Positions 27,951 through 36,711 are shown, counted from the first letter of the stretch. The stretch: 64,000 nucleotides of DNA from Streptantibioticus ferralitis (GCF_029223525.1 NZ_JARHTQ010000002.1:1-64000); one strand, 5' to 3'. Notes: generated by a model from the letters alone, not told the origin. Translations and numbers: made by a program.

Positions 27951-29228
27951 GTGGACACGAACGGTGAAGCACTGCGACGAGCGATGACGGTTGTCGATGC
28001 GCAAGGGGCCGAGACGCCCATACCCGGAAATGACAGCACCGGTGGCCCGAGGGGGTACCGCGGTACCGACCCGCGACGGGCCGAGGATTCAACGGTCGAC
28101 GTAGCGGAAGGGCTGTTGGGAATCGCCTCGCGTTTGGTCCAGGACGCCCAGGGGGGCGCGGACACCGCGCGGTTCGAACAGGTGGCAAGCAGCATTGGTT
28201 CGGTCACCACGGACTGGTTGCGGCGGGCGCTTCGCACCGCCTGGGCCGGCAGGTCTCAGGGAGCGGACACGCCAGAGGTGGAAGTCCTCCGTGTCTGGGT
28301 CCGCGCGTTCCTCACGCTGCTCGATGCCGACCAGGAACCGGCCAGGCAGGAACCCAAGGCCGCTCTGGACGCCGTACCCTTCCTCCCGACCAGTTGGCAG
28401 CATTTGGCCCAGCCGACATCCATGCATCTCACCCAGCACCAACCCAAAGTGTCGACCTGGTGTTTCGGCGGATTCCGGATGGCCGTCGGCGACCGGCTGA
28501 TCGACTGGACGAAGGTACGCCCGCGCGCCCGCGCCGCGCTACGACTGCTCGCCGTGCGCGCCGGGCAGCCAGTACACCGGGAGACCTTGATCGAGGCGCT
28601 CTGGCCCGACACGCCCGCCGAGTCGGCCACGGCCAACCTGCAGGTGGCCATCTCCAGCCTGCGCAGCCTGCTGGAACCGGACCGGGAGCGACGCAAGCCA
28701 CGGCTGGTGGTCCGCGACGGCGACGCATACCTGCTCAACCTTCCTGCCGACGCCTACCTCGATACTCTCGCGTTCCAGACCTCGTTGGCCTACGCACGGC
28801 GGGCGAGGTCCGCCGGGGACACCGCCATGACCCTGCAAGGCCTGCGGAACGCGCTCGCCGTATATCGCGGAGAACTGCTCCCCGAGGACGGACCGGCCGA
28901 ATGGCTGCAACAGGACCGGGAGATGTACCGGTACCAGGCGGCCAAAGCCGCCGCTGAACTCGCGGCCACGGAACTTGAGGTCGGTAACCCGCAGGAGGCG
29001 GTGACCGCGGCCGAGATGTGCCTGGCCGTCGACCCCTGCCATGACCAGGGTTGGCACCTGCTGATCAAGGCCTACGGACGCATCGGCGCCCCCGCCGCGG
29101 CGGAGCGGGCTCGGCGCCGCTACACCGACATGCTCGCCTCACTCGGCATCGGCACCGACCAGCCGGTCATAGCGTCACCGAAGGCTCCATCTCCCGCTGC
29201 ACACCGGGGAGTTGTGGCGAAGCGCTAG
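27951..29228 (+). CDS. SARP-like (AfsR/DnrI) transcriptional regulator with BTAD domain
   Basis: 425 residues. The first 165 residues are unassigned. They are followed by an OmpR-like winged helix (FGGFRMAVGDRLIDWTKVRP, ALRLLAVRAGQPVHRETLIE, ALWPDTPAESATANLQVAIS) and a bacterial transcriptional activation domain of TPR-like helices (about 255-405: LAYARRARSAGDTAMTLQGL, AEMCLAVDPCHDQGWHLLIK). SARPs activate secondary-metabolite clusters at direct repeats, but no such cluster is in this window. The GTG start has no clear ribosome binding site; ATG 27984 is an alternative. Confidence 0.85.
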   Translation: MDTNGEALRRAMTVVDAQGAETPIPGNDSTGGPRGYRGTDPRRAEDSTVDVAEGLLGIASRLVQDAQGGADTARFEQVASSIGSVTTDWLRRALRTAWAGRSQGADTPEVEVLRVWVRAFLTLLDADQEPARQEPKAALDAVPFLPTSWQHLAQPTSMHLTQHQPKVSTWCFGGFRMAVGDRLIDWTKVRPRARAALRLLAVRAGQPVHRETLIEALWPDTPAESATANLQVAISSLRSLLEPDRERRKPRLVVRDGDAYLLNLPADAYLDTLAFQTSLAYARRARSAGDTAMTLQGLRNALAVYRGELLPEDGPAEWLQQDREMYRYQAAKAAAELAATELEVGNPQEAVTAAEMCLAVDPCHDQGWHLLIKAYGRIGAPAAAERARRRYTDMLASLGIGTDQPVIASPKAPSPAAHRGVVAKR

Positions 29229-29246
29229 GTGGTTGGTTCGATGCCT

Positions 29247-29272
29247 CCGGCGGTGTCCACGGACACCGCCGG
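29247..29272. terminator. bidirectional hairpin terminator
   Basis: CCGGCGGTGTC and GACACCGCCGG form a perfect 11-base stem with a 4-base loop, midway between the convergent ends of the SARP-like gene and the fused sigma factor gene. Confidence 0.85.
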
Positions 29273-29285
29273 CACCGTCGGCGTG

Positions 29286-31022
29286 CTACGCCGGCACGAC
29301 CCTGACGGCGTCGATCGTCGGCCCGCATCTGCTGTTCGGGTCGGTGGTGCTGGTGAAGCGCACCGTGCTCCGGGCACCTGTCGCGGTGAACGGTACGGTC
29401 TCCGGCCGCCAGCCCATGTTGGTCGCGGAGCGTCCCGTGGTGTCGAAGGTGAAGTCCCTTGTGGTCTGGGCGGCTTGTACCGCCATGTGCTTGACCGCTG
29501 GCGCGCATGTGAAGTTACCGGCGAAGTAGAAACTGACGATGTACTGCTGACCGGCGGTGGTGTTGAAGGTCTGGGCGAGCGCCCCGTTGATGGGAGCGGG
29601 AGGGTCGCCGTTCAGGTCGATCGACTGCTGGCCGTCGGCGGCCTGATAGGCGTCCGAACGCGTGATGTTCACCGAGCCCTGAGTCACCTGCCATGGGCCG
29701 ATGAACTGGCCGGCACGGTAGAGGACCACGGGGGCGTTCGCCGCCGGCGCCTCGAAATCGCCGTCGGACACCAGTGGAGTGGGGTTGGGGGACTTGGACG
29801 CAGGCGCCGAGGGGCTCACGCCGGTCTGCGACGGCCTGGAGCTTTCCCTCGGGGCGCCCGGCGACGGGTTCGCATGCGGCCACCCCGGACCAGTGCTCGG
29901 CCGAGGCTCCAGGGGCCCACGCGGCGTCGTGCTGGGCGACACCGGCGACCGTGACGTGGGCACGGATGGCGATACGGGCCTGCGGCCCTCGGCGTGGGGG
30001 CGTGGGGCAGATCCCTCCGGCGGTAACACGGAAACGGCCACCGCGACCAGGAACAGACCAGATGCCACCGAGACGCCCATGGCACTGCCGGCCACCCTGG
30101 CCCCTTTGCCGCTTGCCAACCTCCACCAGGCCCAACCTCCGTCGTGTGGCTGGGGTGTTGGCCCTGCGCCGTCTGGCGATCCATGTGACGGCTCGGTGTC
30201 GACCAGCGAGGCGAAGTAGCCGGCGAACGCCGGGCCCAGGACCAGCGGGGCCAGAATGCCGCGCAGACCGTCGGAGACCTCGCGAAGTTCCAGCAGCAGT
30301 CCGGTACAGCGCTCGCATTGGGTGAGATGCTCCTCGACTCGGTCGCGATGCTGCTCCGCCAGGGAACCACGCAGGTAAGCGGCGAGTTTCGAGGCGCACT
30401 TGCGGCACTCGCGCTCCATGTCCAGCTCGGACAGATGCGCTTGCAGGTACTCCTTGCGCAGCCCTTCGCGAGCGCGACAGGCAAGTGCGGCAACGGCGTT
30501 GGCGGACAGTCCCAGTCGTGGCGCGACCTGGGCCGGGCTCTCCTCTTCCACCTCCGTGTGCCATAACACGGTCTGCCAGCGTTCGGGCAGCGCGGCGAAG
30601 GCCCGCCCGACGAGTGACGCCTCCAGATCGGCCAGCACCGGATCCTCGAAGGGGACCGCGGAGGCGTAGTCCTCCGGTTCCGGCGTCGGCGTGGACCGCC
30701 TTCCGCGCACCGCCGCGTTGGTGGCGATCCGTCGTACAACTGTCAGCAGATACGGCCGGAATGCCTGATTGGGTCCGCCACCGGCACGGATCGCGCCGAG
30801 TACCTGGGTGAACCCCTCGGAGGCTATGTCCTCCGCGTCCGCCGGACTGGGCGCGTAGAGGCGGGCCAGACAACAGGCTGGTCCGAGGTGCCGCTCGTAG
30901 AGAAGTCCGAAGGCGGCGTCGTCCCCCTTCCGGGCACGTTGGACGAGCTCCTCATCGGGCTGTTCCGCTGGTGCGCCGTCCCGCTGGCTCCCAAGCCCCT
31001 CGGGCCTCGGCCTGCCTGCCAT
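29286..31022 (-). CDS. ECF sigma factor fused to zinc finger, membrane helix and extracellular choice-of-anchor-C domain
   Basis: 578 residues from the ATG at 31022, eight bases after AGGAG. Domain order: sigma region 2 (about 29-95: DDAAFGLLYERHLGPACCLA, ADAEDIASEGFTQVLGAI), sigma region 4 (about 135-190: LPERWQTVLWHTEVEEESPA, GLSANAVAALACRAREGLRK), an anti-sigma-like zinc finger (C206-x2-C209, H232-x3-C236-x2-C239), a membrane helix (about 311-333), an 85-residue Pro/Ser/Thr linker, and a DUF642-like domain (about 418-578) ending VVPA. The C-terminus should be outside the cell and the sigma domains inside. Fused ECF groups with zinc finger, helix and outer sensor are known in actinobacteria; release by proteolysis or conformational change is inference. 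Confidence 0.9.
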   Translation of the reverse strand: MAGRPRPEGLGSQRDGAPAEQPDEELVQRARKGDDAAFGLLYERHLGPACCLARLYAPSPADAEDIASEGFTQVLGAIRAGGGPNQAFRPYLLTVVRRIATNAAVRGRRSTPTPEPEDYASAVPFEDPVLADLEASLVGRAFAALPERWQTVLWHTEVEEESPAQVAPRLGLSANAVAALACRAREGLRKEYLQAHLSELDMERECRKCASKLAAYLRGSLAEQHRDRVEEHLTQCERCTGLLLELREVSDGLRGILAPLVLGPAFAGYFASLVDTEPSHGSPDGAGPTPQPHDGGWAWWRLASGKGARVAGSAMGVSVASGLFLVAVAVSVLPPEGSAPRPHAEGRRPVSPSVPTSRSPVSPSTTPRGPLEPRPSTGPGWPHANPSPGAPRESSRPSQTGVSPSAPASKSPNPTPLVSDGDFEAPAANAPVVLYRAGQFIGPWQVTQGSVNITRSDAYQAADGQQSIDLNGDPPAPINGALAQTFNTTAGQQYIVSFYFAGNFTCAPAVKHMAVQAAQTTRDFTFDTTGRSATNMGWRPETVPFTATGARSTVRFTSTTDPNSRCGPTIDAVRVVPA

Positions 31023-31177
31023 CGCCCCCACTCCTCTGAACCCGCCATAGGTTCTGGCCGGTGGACGCTCGGGTCCCAACGACCTCGATGGCCTCCGAGG
31101 GAAGGAACACTAGCCGCCTCGCGCATCGACGTTCGCCGGTTCGGAGAATCGTGCTCACAACGATTGTCGTACGCCCG

Positions 31178-31801
31178 TCAGATCAGGCCATGACGCATGG
31201 CGTAGGCGACGGCATGGCAGCGGTTGCGGAGTTGATAGCGGTTCTGGATGTCGTGCAGGACCTGCTTGACCGTGCGCGGTGAGTAGGCCACCTTGGCCGC
31301 GATCTCGGCGGTGTCGAACCCCTCGGCGACCAGCCGCAGCACCTCGACCTCCCGGTCAGTGAGGTCGTTGAAGTTCAGCCCGCGCGGTCCCAGGACCTGC
31401 CGTTGCACACGGCCGACCCGACCGAGCAGTCCTCCCAACAGATCCGGCGGTACCGCCCCTTCTCCCGCCGCGGCCGACTTGACCACGGTGACCAGCCGTT
31501 CAGGGGTGGCCTCCCCGCGCCGAACCACCCCGACCACACCGGCCTCCGCCACCGACACGAGGTCGGACTCATCGATCTGCGCGGTGACGAGTACCAGCCG
31601 AGCCGCGCTCGCCTGAGCCACGGATCGCAGGACCCGCAGGCTGTCGTCGGACACCGCGCCAGTGACCACCAAGGCGACCTTCGCCTGGTCCAACTCCGCA
31701 TCAGCCAGTACCTCCACCTCCGGCCGGGGCCTGAGCGCCCCGGCCACACCGACCTGCGAGATGGGATCGTCCGCGCGAACGCAGACGGGAATGCGCTCCA
31801 T
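31178..31801 (-). CDS. LuxR-type regulator with degenerate receiver domain
   Basis: 207 residues from the ATG at 31801, preceded by GGAGGAGCACGG. The N-terminal 125 residues have a receiver-like fold (PISQVGVAGALRPRPEVEVL ... ALVVTGAVSDDSLRVLRSV), but no acidic triad or phosphorylatable Asp is evident. It is followed by a clear LuxR/FixJ helix-turn-helix: LTDREVEVLRLVAEGFDTAE, VAYSPRTVKQVLHDIQNRY. It lies 155 bases upstream of the fused sigma gene and points the same way, so it may be its regulator or cotranscribed. Confidence 0.85.
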   Translation of the reverse strand: MERIPVCVRADDPISQVGVAGALRPRPEVEVLADAELDQAKVALVVTGAVSDDSLRVLRSVAQASAARLVLVTAQIDESDLVSVAEAGVVGVVRRGEATPERLVTVVKSAAAGEGAVPPDLLGGLLGRVGRVQRQVLGPRGLNFNDLTDREVEVLRLVAEGFDTAEIAAKVAYSPRTVKQVLHDIQNRYQLRNRCHAVAYAMRHGLI

Positions 31802-32182
31802 CCGTGCTCCTCCCCAGCGCATTGACACCAACGAGGACATGGCGTCTCGCGAACAACTCTGCGGACCGCGCTGTGCGTGGACTGAACATGGACCTAACGC
31901 CCGTGCGCGTTCCCACGACGAGCGCTCAGGGCGGCCCCCGGGGCGGCCGAGTCGCGCGGAAGTGCGCCCGTTCGTCGGTTGCCGCCGGGCGCGCGCTCCC
32001 AGCGTCGCCGTGTGACCGTCCTCGACCGGCCTGGTCCACCGACCGAGGCGCGGTCCCGCCACGTCACATCGGATCCACAGCCAGGCCACCGAGGCGTTCC
32101 CCGTTGACGATCAGTTCGGCTCGCAGCATGCCGTCCCGCACGCCGTAGGCACGGGAGTTGACGGCAGGCGCTACCACTGCTT
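31802..32182. other. intergenic; possible C-terminal scrap at about 32064-32165
   Basis: Most of this stretch shows no coding signal. On the minus strand, 32165 to 32064 reads AVNSRAYGVRDGMLRAELIV then NGERLGGLAVDPM and a stop, which looks like a real protein end rather than a shadow, but I cannot assign it and it has no start. Confidence 0.4.
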
Positions 32183-32215
32183 GGTCTGAGGGCCTGATGG
32201 CCCGGCCCTCAGACC
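32183..32215. terminator. terminator after the liv operon
   Basis: GGTCTGAGGGCC (32183-32194) and GGCCCTCAGACC (32204-32215) form a perfect 12-base stem, 17 bases past the livF stop codon. Confidence 0.9.
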
Positions 32216-32231
32216 TGCCGCGTACAGAAGG

Positions 32232-32948
32232 TCAGTCCTCGCCCAGGTATGCCTTGCGAACGGATTCGTCGTGCAGGAGATCCTGCCCGGTGCCGGACAG
32301 TACGATCCTGCCGACCTCCATGACGTGGCCGTGGTCGGCGAGGGCGAGCGCGGCTTGGGCGTTCTGCTCGACGAGCAGGATCGTGGTGCCCTGTGCCTTG
32401 AGTTCGGCGACGGTGTCCATGATCTTCTGCATCATGATCGGGGACAGGCCCATGGACGGCTCGTCGAGCATCAGCAGTTCGGGCCGTGACATCAGTGCGC
32501 GTCCCATCGCCAGCATCTGCTGCTCCCCGCCCGACAGGGTGCCCGCGGCTTGCTTTCGCCGCTCCCCGAGGATGGGAAAGCGCTCGTAGGCGTGCTGGAC
32601 GTCCTTTTCGATGCCTTCGTGATCCTTGCGCAGGTAGGCGCCGAGGCGCAGGTTGTCCTCGATCGTCATCCTGGGGAAGATGTGCCGCCCCTCGGGGGAG
32701 TGGGCCAGCCCCAGTTCCACGATCTTGTGTGCGGGGACCTTGTCGAGTGGCTTGCCCTTGAACCTGATGTGGCCGCCGACCGGTTTCAAAAGTCCGCTCA
32801 GCGTGCGCAGCGTTGTTGTCTTGCCTGCACCGTTGATGCCGATGAGGGTGACCACTTGGCCTGCCTCGACGCTGAACGAGATGCCTTTGACGGCTTCGAT
32901 CCTGCCGTAGGCGACCCGCAGGTCCTCGACTTCGAGAAGAGCGGTCAC
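32232..32948 (-). CDS. livF: branched-chain amino acid ABC transporter, ATP-binding protein LivF
   Basis: 238 residues, one of two ATPases that power the Liv importer for Leu/Ile/Val. Walker A GINGAGKTTT, signature LSGGEQQMLAMGRAL, Walker B LLMLDEPSMGL and the H-loop region ILLVEQNA are all present. Its start overlaps the livG stop by four bases (ATGA), indicating coupling. It is the last gene of livKHMGF. Confidence 0.95.
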   Translation of the reverse strand: MTALLEVEDLRVAYGRIEAVKGISFSVEAGQVVTLIGINGAGKTTTLRTLSGLLKPVGGHIRFKGKPLDKVPAHKIVELGLAHSPEGRHIFPRMTIEDNLRLGAYLRKDHEGIEKDVQHAYERFPILGERRKQAAGTLSGGEQQMLAMGRALMSRPELLMLDEPSMGLSPIMMQKIMDTVAELKAQGTTILLVEQNAQAALALADHGHVMEVGRIVLSGTGQDLLHDESVRKAYLGED

Positions 32949-33841
32949 CGGTCTTCCTCCTCGCTGGTGGCTCCGTCGGCGGCGGCTTCGGCGGCCTGGA
33001 CTTCGGCGACTTCCTCGCTGCCCGGTGCGCCGTCGTAGGGGGTGCCGAGGTAGGCGGAGATGACGCGCTCATCGCTCTGCACGACTGCCGGGGTGCCCTC
33101 GACGAGTTTCTCGCCTTGGACGAGGCAGGCGACGCGGTCGCACAGGCTGAAGATGAAGCGCATGTCGTGTTCGATGACGAGGACGGCGATGCCCTGGTCG
33201 CGGATGGCGAAGACCAACTCCTGGGTGGCTCTGGTCTCCTGGGGGTTCATGCCCGCCGTGGGCTCGTCGAGCAGCAGCACGCCGGGGTCGCCGGCGAGGG
33301 CTCGGGCGATCTCCAACTTGCGCTGCTCGCCGTAGGGAAGGTTGCGGCTGAGCCGGTCGGCCTTGGCGGCGAGGCCGACGAAGTCCAGGATCTCCATGGC
33401 CCGCGTCCGCGCTTCCGCTTCGGCGCGCCGGTAGCCGGGGCCGCGCAGGAGGGCGGAGATGAGGCCTTCCTTGGTGCGGGTGTGGCGGCCGACGAGGACG
33501 TTCTCCAGGACCGTCATGTTGCTGAAGAGCCGGATGTTCTGGAAGGTGCGCGAGATTCCGGCCTGGGTGACCTTGTAGGGCTTGGGCGGCAGGACGGTGC
33601 CCTTGTAGGTGACTTGGCCTTCGGTGGGGACGTACAGGCCGGTCAGGCAGTTGAAAAAGGTGGTCTTGCCGGCGCCGTTGGGTCCGATGAGTCCGACGAT
33701 CTCGCCGCTGCCGACGGTGAGGTCGACGTTGCGTACGGCGGTGAGACCGCCGAAGCGCATGATCACGCCTTTGGCTTCCAGGAGCGTGGTGCTCGCGGCG
33801 GGCTCCGGCGCCGTGCTGTTTTCGGTGAGTGTGGTGGTCAT
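32945..33841 (-). CDS. livG: branched-chain amino acid ABC transporter, ATP-binding protein LivG
   Basis: 298 residues from the ATG at 33841; the open frame continues upstream inside livM but is not coding there. Walker A GPNGAGKTTF, LivG-specific RTFQNIRLF, signature LPYGEQRKLEIARAL, Walker B VLLLDEPTAGM and switch VIEHDM. The Glu/Ala-rich tail (about 35 residues, ending SEEEDR) is longer than usual. Five bases separate it from livM. Confidence 0.95.
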   Translation of the reverse strand: MTTTLTENSTAPEPAASTTLLEAKGVIMRFGGLTAVRNVDLTVGSGEIVGLIGPNGAGKTTFFNCLTGLYVPTEGQVTYKGTVLPPKPYKVTQAGISRTFQNIRLFSNMTVLENVLVGRHTRTKEGLISALLRGPGYRRAEAEARTRAMEILDFVGLAAKADRLSRNLPYGEQRKLEIARALAGDPGVLLLDEPTAGMNPQETRATQELVFAIRDQGIAVLVIEHDMRFIFSLCDRVACLVQGEKLVEGTPAVVQSDERVISAYLGTPYDGAPGSEEVAEVQAAEAAADGATSEEEDR

Positions 33842-33846
33842 CGCTT

Positions 33847-35631
33847 TCACGCCTTCGCCTTCGTGAGGCCGGCTTCTTCGGTGGTCTGAAGGATGGGCTG
33901 TTCGGCTTCGTGGAACTCCAGTTGACGTCGGCGGCTGGCGATGAGGCCTTCCGGCCGGAAGCGCATCAACAGGATCAGGGCGACACCGAAGGCGAGGAGT
34001 TGGTAGTCGTTGAGGAACTGGAGTTTGGCCGGGATGAGGTAGAGCAGGGCCGCGCCGACGAGCGGACCGCTGACCGTCCCCATGCCGCCGAGGACGACGG
34101 CGGCGAGCAGGAAGGCGGAGTTGGGCGGCACCGAGCCGGCGAACTGGTACGGATCGGGCACCACGCTGAAGGCCATGTGCGCCTGGACCATTCCGGCCAG
34201 TCCGGCGAGTCCGGCGCCGAGGGCGAACGCGAGGAGCTTGAAGCGGAAGCCGTTGATACCCATCGCGAGAGCGGCGGTCTCGTCCTCCCGGATGGCGATC
34301 CAAGCACGGCCGATGCGGGAGTCGCTGGCACGGGTGAAGACGAGCACCACGATCGCCGTGAACAGCAGCATCAGAAGGAAGTAGTTGGAGAAGCGGCCGA
34401 GGGTGAAGCCGCCGAGCGAGTGCGACTTGCCGAGGTCGATCCCGAAGACGGAGATGTCGGGGATGTTGGGAATGCCGTTGGGGCCGCCGGTGACGTTCGG
34501 GCCGGTGACGCCGTCGAAGTTGGAGACGGCGATCCGGAAGATCTCTCCGAAGCCGAGGGTCACGATGGCGAGGTAGTCCCCGCGCAACCGGAGGGTCGGG
34601 GCGCCGATGAGCAGGCCGAAGACCATGGACGCCACGGCACCGGTGAGGGCGGCCGCCCACCAGGGGAACACGATGTGGAGGGAGGAGGTGGCGGCGCCGG
34701 ACACCAGCGCCGCGGTGTAGGCGCCGACGCCGAGGAAGGCGACATAGCCGAGGTCGAGAAGGCCGGCGAGGCCGACGACGATGTTGAGGCCCAGGGCGAC
34801 GGTGGCGAAGATCAGTACGTTGACGCCGATGCTGGTGTACTGGTCGCTGCTCTGGGTGAAGGGGAAGGCGGCTGCCGCGGCGAACGCGCCGATGGCGGTG
34901 ACGGAGCGGTGCCGTGCGGTGATGGCGGACAACTGGTCGGTCAGGCCCGCGGAGTACAGGGCCCAGGCACCGAAGACAACGGTGATCAGGAAGCCGACGA
35001 ACAACTCGCCGTAGCCGGTGTCGATGCCGTAGGTGAACAGGCCGAGGCCGACGGCGAGCACGGCGGCGATGATCAGGATCTCGGCGTAGGCGGGCAGCGG
35101 CCGGGTCGGCTTGATGCTCGGGTGGTTTTTGATGTGCCGCCACAGGGCGCTGCCGCGGCTCGTAGCGCTGCCGGGCTCACCCTCGATAGGCAGGCCGAGC
35201 GCCCCTGCTACCGGTACGAGGGCCGCGATACCGGCGATCCATCCGCCGACCGTGAGGTTGACCAGGCCGCCGAGTTCGACGCTGATCGCGCCGAGGGTGA
35301 ACCAGGTGACGGCGAGGCCACCGACGGCCAGCAGCAGTTCGGCGGAGCTGCTGCCCGCTGGGTTGAGCCGGCGCAGTCCACGGATGCCGTGGCCTGCGAG
35401 GCCGAAGACGGCGGTGAGTACACCGGCGGCGAAGGTGAGCCACTGCAGGCCGCCGGGGTAGCCGTCGACGGTGAGGTCGCCGGGGAAGGCGGAGGTCCAG
35501 GTCCAGGACAGGAAGGCGGAGGCGGCGGTGAGGGCGCCGCCGATGATGATGAGGGCCCGCGCGGTGGTGATGGGAATGGGCAGGATGGCTCGGTGAACCG
35601 CGGACCGTGTGGTCTCTGTGGTGGTGGTCAT
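33847..35631 (-). CDS. livM: branched-chain amino acid ABC transporter, permease LivM (with N-terminal extension)
   Basis: 594 residues from the ATG at 35631. The conserved LivM core lies in the C-terminal 330 residues: LNIVVGLAGLLDLGYVAFLG, LRGDYLAIVTLGFGEIFRI, GRAWIAIREDETAALAMGIN and FRPEGL. Ahead of it are about 250 residues with several extra helices (a pair near 25-100, more near 105-150 and 185-265). Many LivM proteins are only 320-420 residues; longer forms are, to my knowledge, usual in streptomycetes. The start follows the ancestral livH stop by five bases. Confidence 0.9.
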   Translation of the reverse strand: MTTTTETTRSAVHRAILPIPITTARALIIIGGALTAASAFLSWTWTSAFPGDLTVDGYPGGLQWLTFAAGVLTAVFGLAGHGIRGLRRLNPAGSSSAELLLAVGGLAVTWFTLGAISVELGGLVNLTVGGWIAGIAALVPVAGALGLPIEGEPGSATSRGSALWRHIKNHPSIKPTRPLPAYAEILIIAAVLAVGLGLFTYGIDTGYGELFVGFLITVVFGAWALYSAGLTDQLSAITARHRSVTAIGAFAAAAAFPFTQSSDQYTSIGVNVLIFATVALGLNIVVGLAGLLDLGYVAFLGVGAYTAALVSGAATSSLHIVFPWWAAALTGAVASMVFGLLIGAPTLRLRGDYLAIVTLGFGEIFRIAVSNFDGVTGPNVTGGPNGIPNIPDISVFGIDLGKSHSLGGFTLGRFSNYFLLMLLFTAIVVLVFTRASDSRIGRAWIAIREDETAALAMGINGFRFKLLAFALGAGLAGLAGMVQAHMAFSVVPDPYQFAGSVPPNSAFLLAAVVLGGMGTVSGPLVGAALLYLIPAKLQFLNDYQLLAFGVALILLMRFRPEGLIASRRRQLEFHEAEQPILQTTEEAGLTKAKA

Positions 35632-35636
35632 GGTGA

Positions 35637-36569
35637 TCACGCCCTGTCCGCGACGCGCTCGCCGAGCAGGCCCTGAGGCCGCAACAGCAGTACGAGGATG
35701 AGGAGGACGAAGGCTCAGACGTCCTGCCAGGCGCCTCCGCCGAAGTGGCTCATGCCGGGGATGTGCTGGATGTAGGTGGCGGCCAGGGATTCGGCGACAC
35801 CGAGAACGAGACCGCCGAGCATGGCGCCGTAGATGTTGCCGATGCCGCCAAGGACGGCGGCGGTGAAGGCCTTCAGACCCGCGATGAAGCCCATGCGGAA
35901 GTCCACTTGGCCGTAGCGCAGGCCATGGGAGACTCCGGCGATGGCGGCGAATGCCGCACCGATGGCGAACGCGATGACGATGATGCGTTCGGTGTCGATG
36001 CCCATCAGCCTCGCGGTGTCCGGATCCTGGGCGGTTGCCTGCATGGCGCGGCCGGTGCGGGTGCGCATGACGAAGGTGGCCAGGAAGACCATCGACAGGG
36101 GAGCGGCGACGATCAGGAAGATGTCCGCAGGCTGGATCGTGACGGCTCCGAGGTGGAAGCCGCTTCCGCCGAACTGCGGGAAGAGCCGCTCCTTCTTGGC
36201 GCCCGGGTAGAAGGCCCAGACGAGTTGCTGGAGCGTCAGTGAGACGCCGATGGCGGTGATGAGGGGCGCTAGGCGAGGCGCGTTGCGCAGCGGCCGGTAG
36301 GCGAACCGCTCGGTGATCACCGCGACCGCGATGGAGACGATCATTCCGCCGATGATCATCAGCGGCAGGGCTATCCACAGGCTGGTGCCGTTGGGGAGTA
36401 TGTACGTGTAGATGGTGAGGGCCCCGAAGGCCCCGGTCATGAAGATCTCGCCGTGGGCGAAGTTGATGAGTTTGATGATGCCGTAGACCATCGTGTAACC
36501 GACGGCGATCAGCCCGTACATCGAGCCGAGCAACAGGCCGTTCACCAACTGTTGCGGCAGTTCGTGCAC
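35637..36569 (-). pseudogene. livH: branched-chain amino acid ABC transporter, permease LivH, interrupted by an in-frame TGA
   Basis: The ATG at 36569 gives 284 residues with typical LivH features: GLLLGSMYGLIAVGYTMVYG, LINFAHGEIFMTGAF, GRAMQATAQDPDTARLMGID, GLKAFTAAVLGGIGNIYGAM. A TGA at 35715-35717 stops it after GGGAWQDV. The same frame continues as AFVLLILVLLLRPQGLLGER then VADRA and a stop at 35637, exactly the conserved LivH end including the last membrane helix. The TGA stands where the family normally has Trp (TGG), so a single base change removed the final 26 residues. A real loss of function, an error in the sequence, or readthrough are all possible. Confidence 0.85.
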
Positions 36570-36646
36570 CGCAGGGCCTCCGTGTCGTTTCGTTCCCGGA
36601 TCTCGGGATCATGAGGCTTGGTTGTGGTTGTGCCCCCGATACGAGC

Positions 36647-36680
36647 GTGCGGAGGAACTGACCGTTCAGCTCCTCCGCAC
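36647..36680 (-). terminator. hairpin between livK and livH
   Basis: GTGCGGAGGAACTGA and TCAGCTCCTCCGCAC form a 15-base stem with one mismatch and a 4-base loop. Placed between the binding-protein gene and the permease genes, it probably lets livK be expressed above the rest, as is common for ABC binding proteins. Confidence 0.8.
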
Positions 36681-36711
36681 GGTCGCGTGCAAATCTGGTG
36701 GCCGAGCGGGG

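Noticed and set aside
27951-29228. SARP-controlled biosynthetic gene cluster in this window
   Set aside because: No polyketide, peptide or terpene synthase genes are found within 30 kb on either side in the window; the regulator's targets must be elsewhere.
35715-35717. Selenocysteine at the livH TGA
   Set aside because: No selenoprotein is known in this family, the position is normally Trp, and no insertion-element hairpin is evident; a nonsense mutation or sequence error is simpler.
33842-36612. Very long open frames extending livG and livM upstream through livM and livH
   Set aside because: The extra parts are antisense- or shift-frame readings (His/Arg-rich) of the neighbouring permease genes; true starts at 33841 and 35631 fit the family and the operon spacing.
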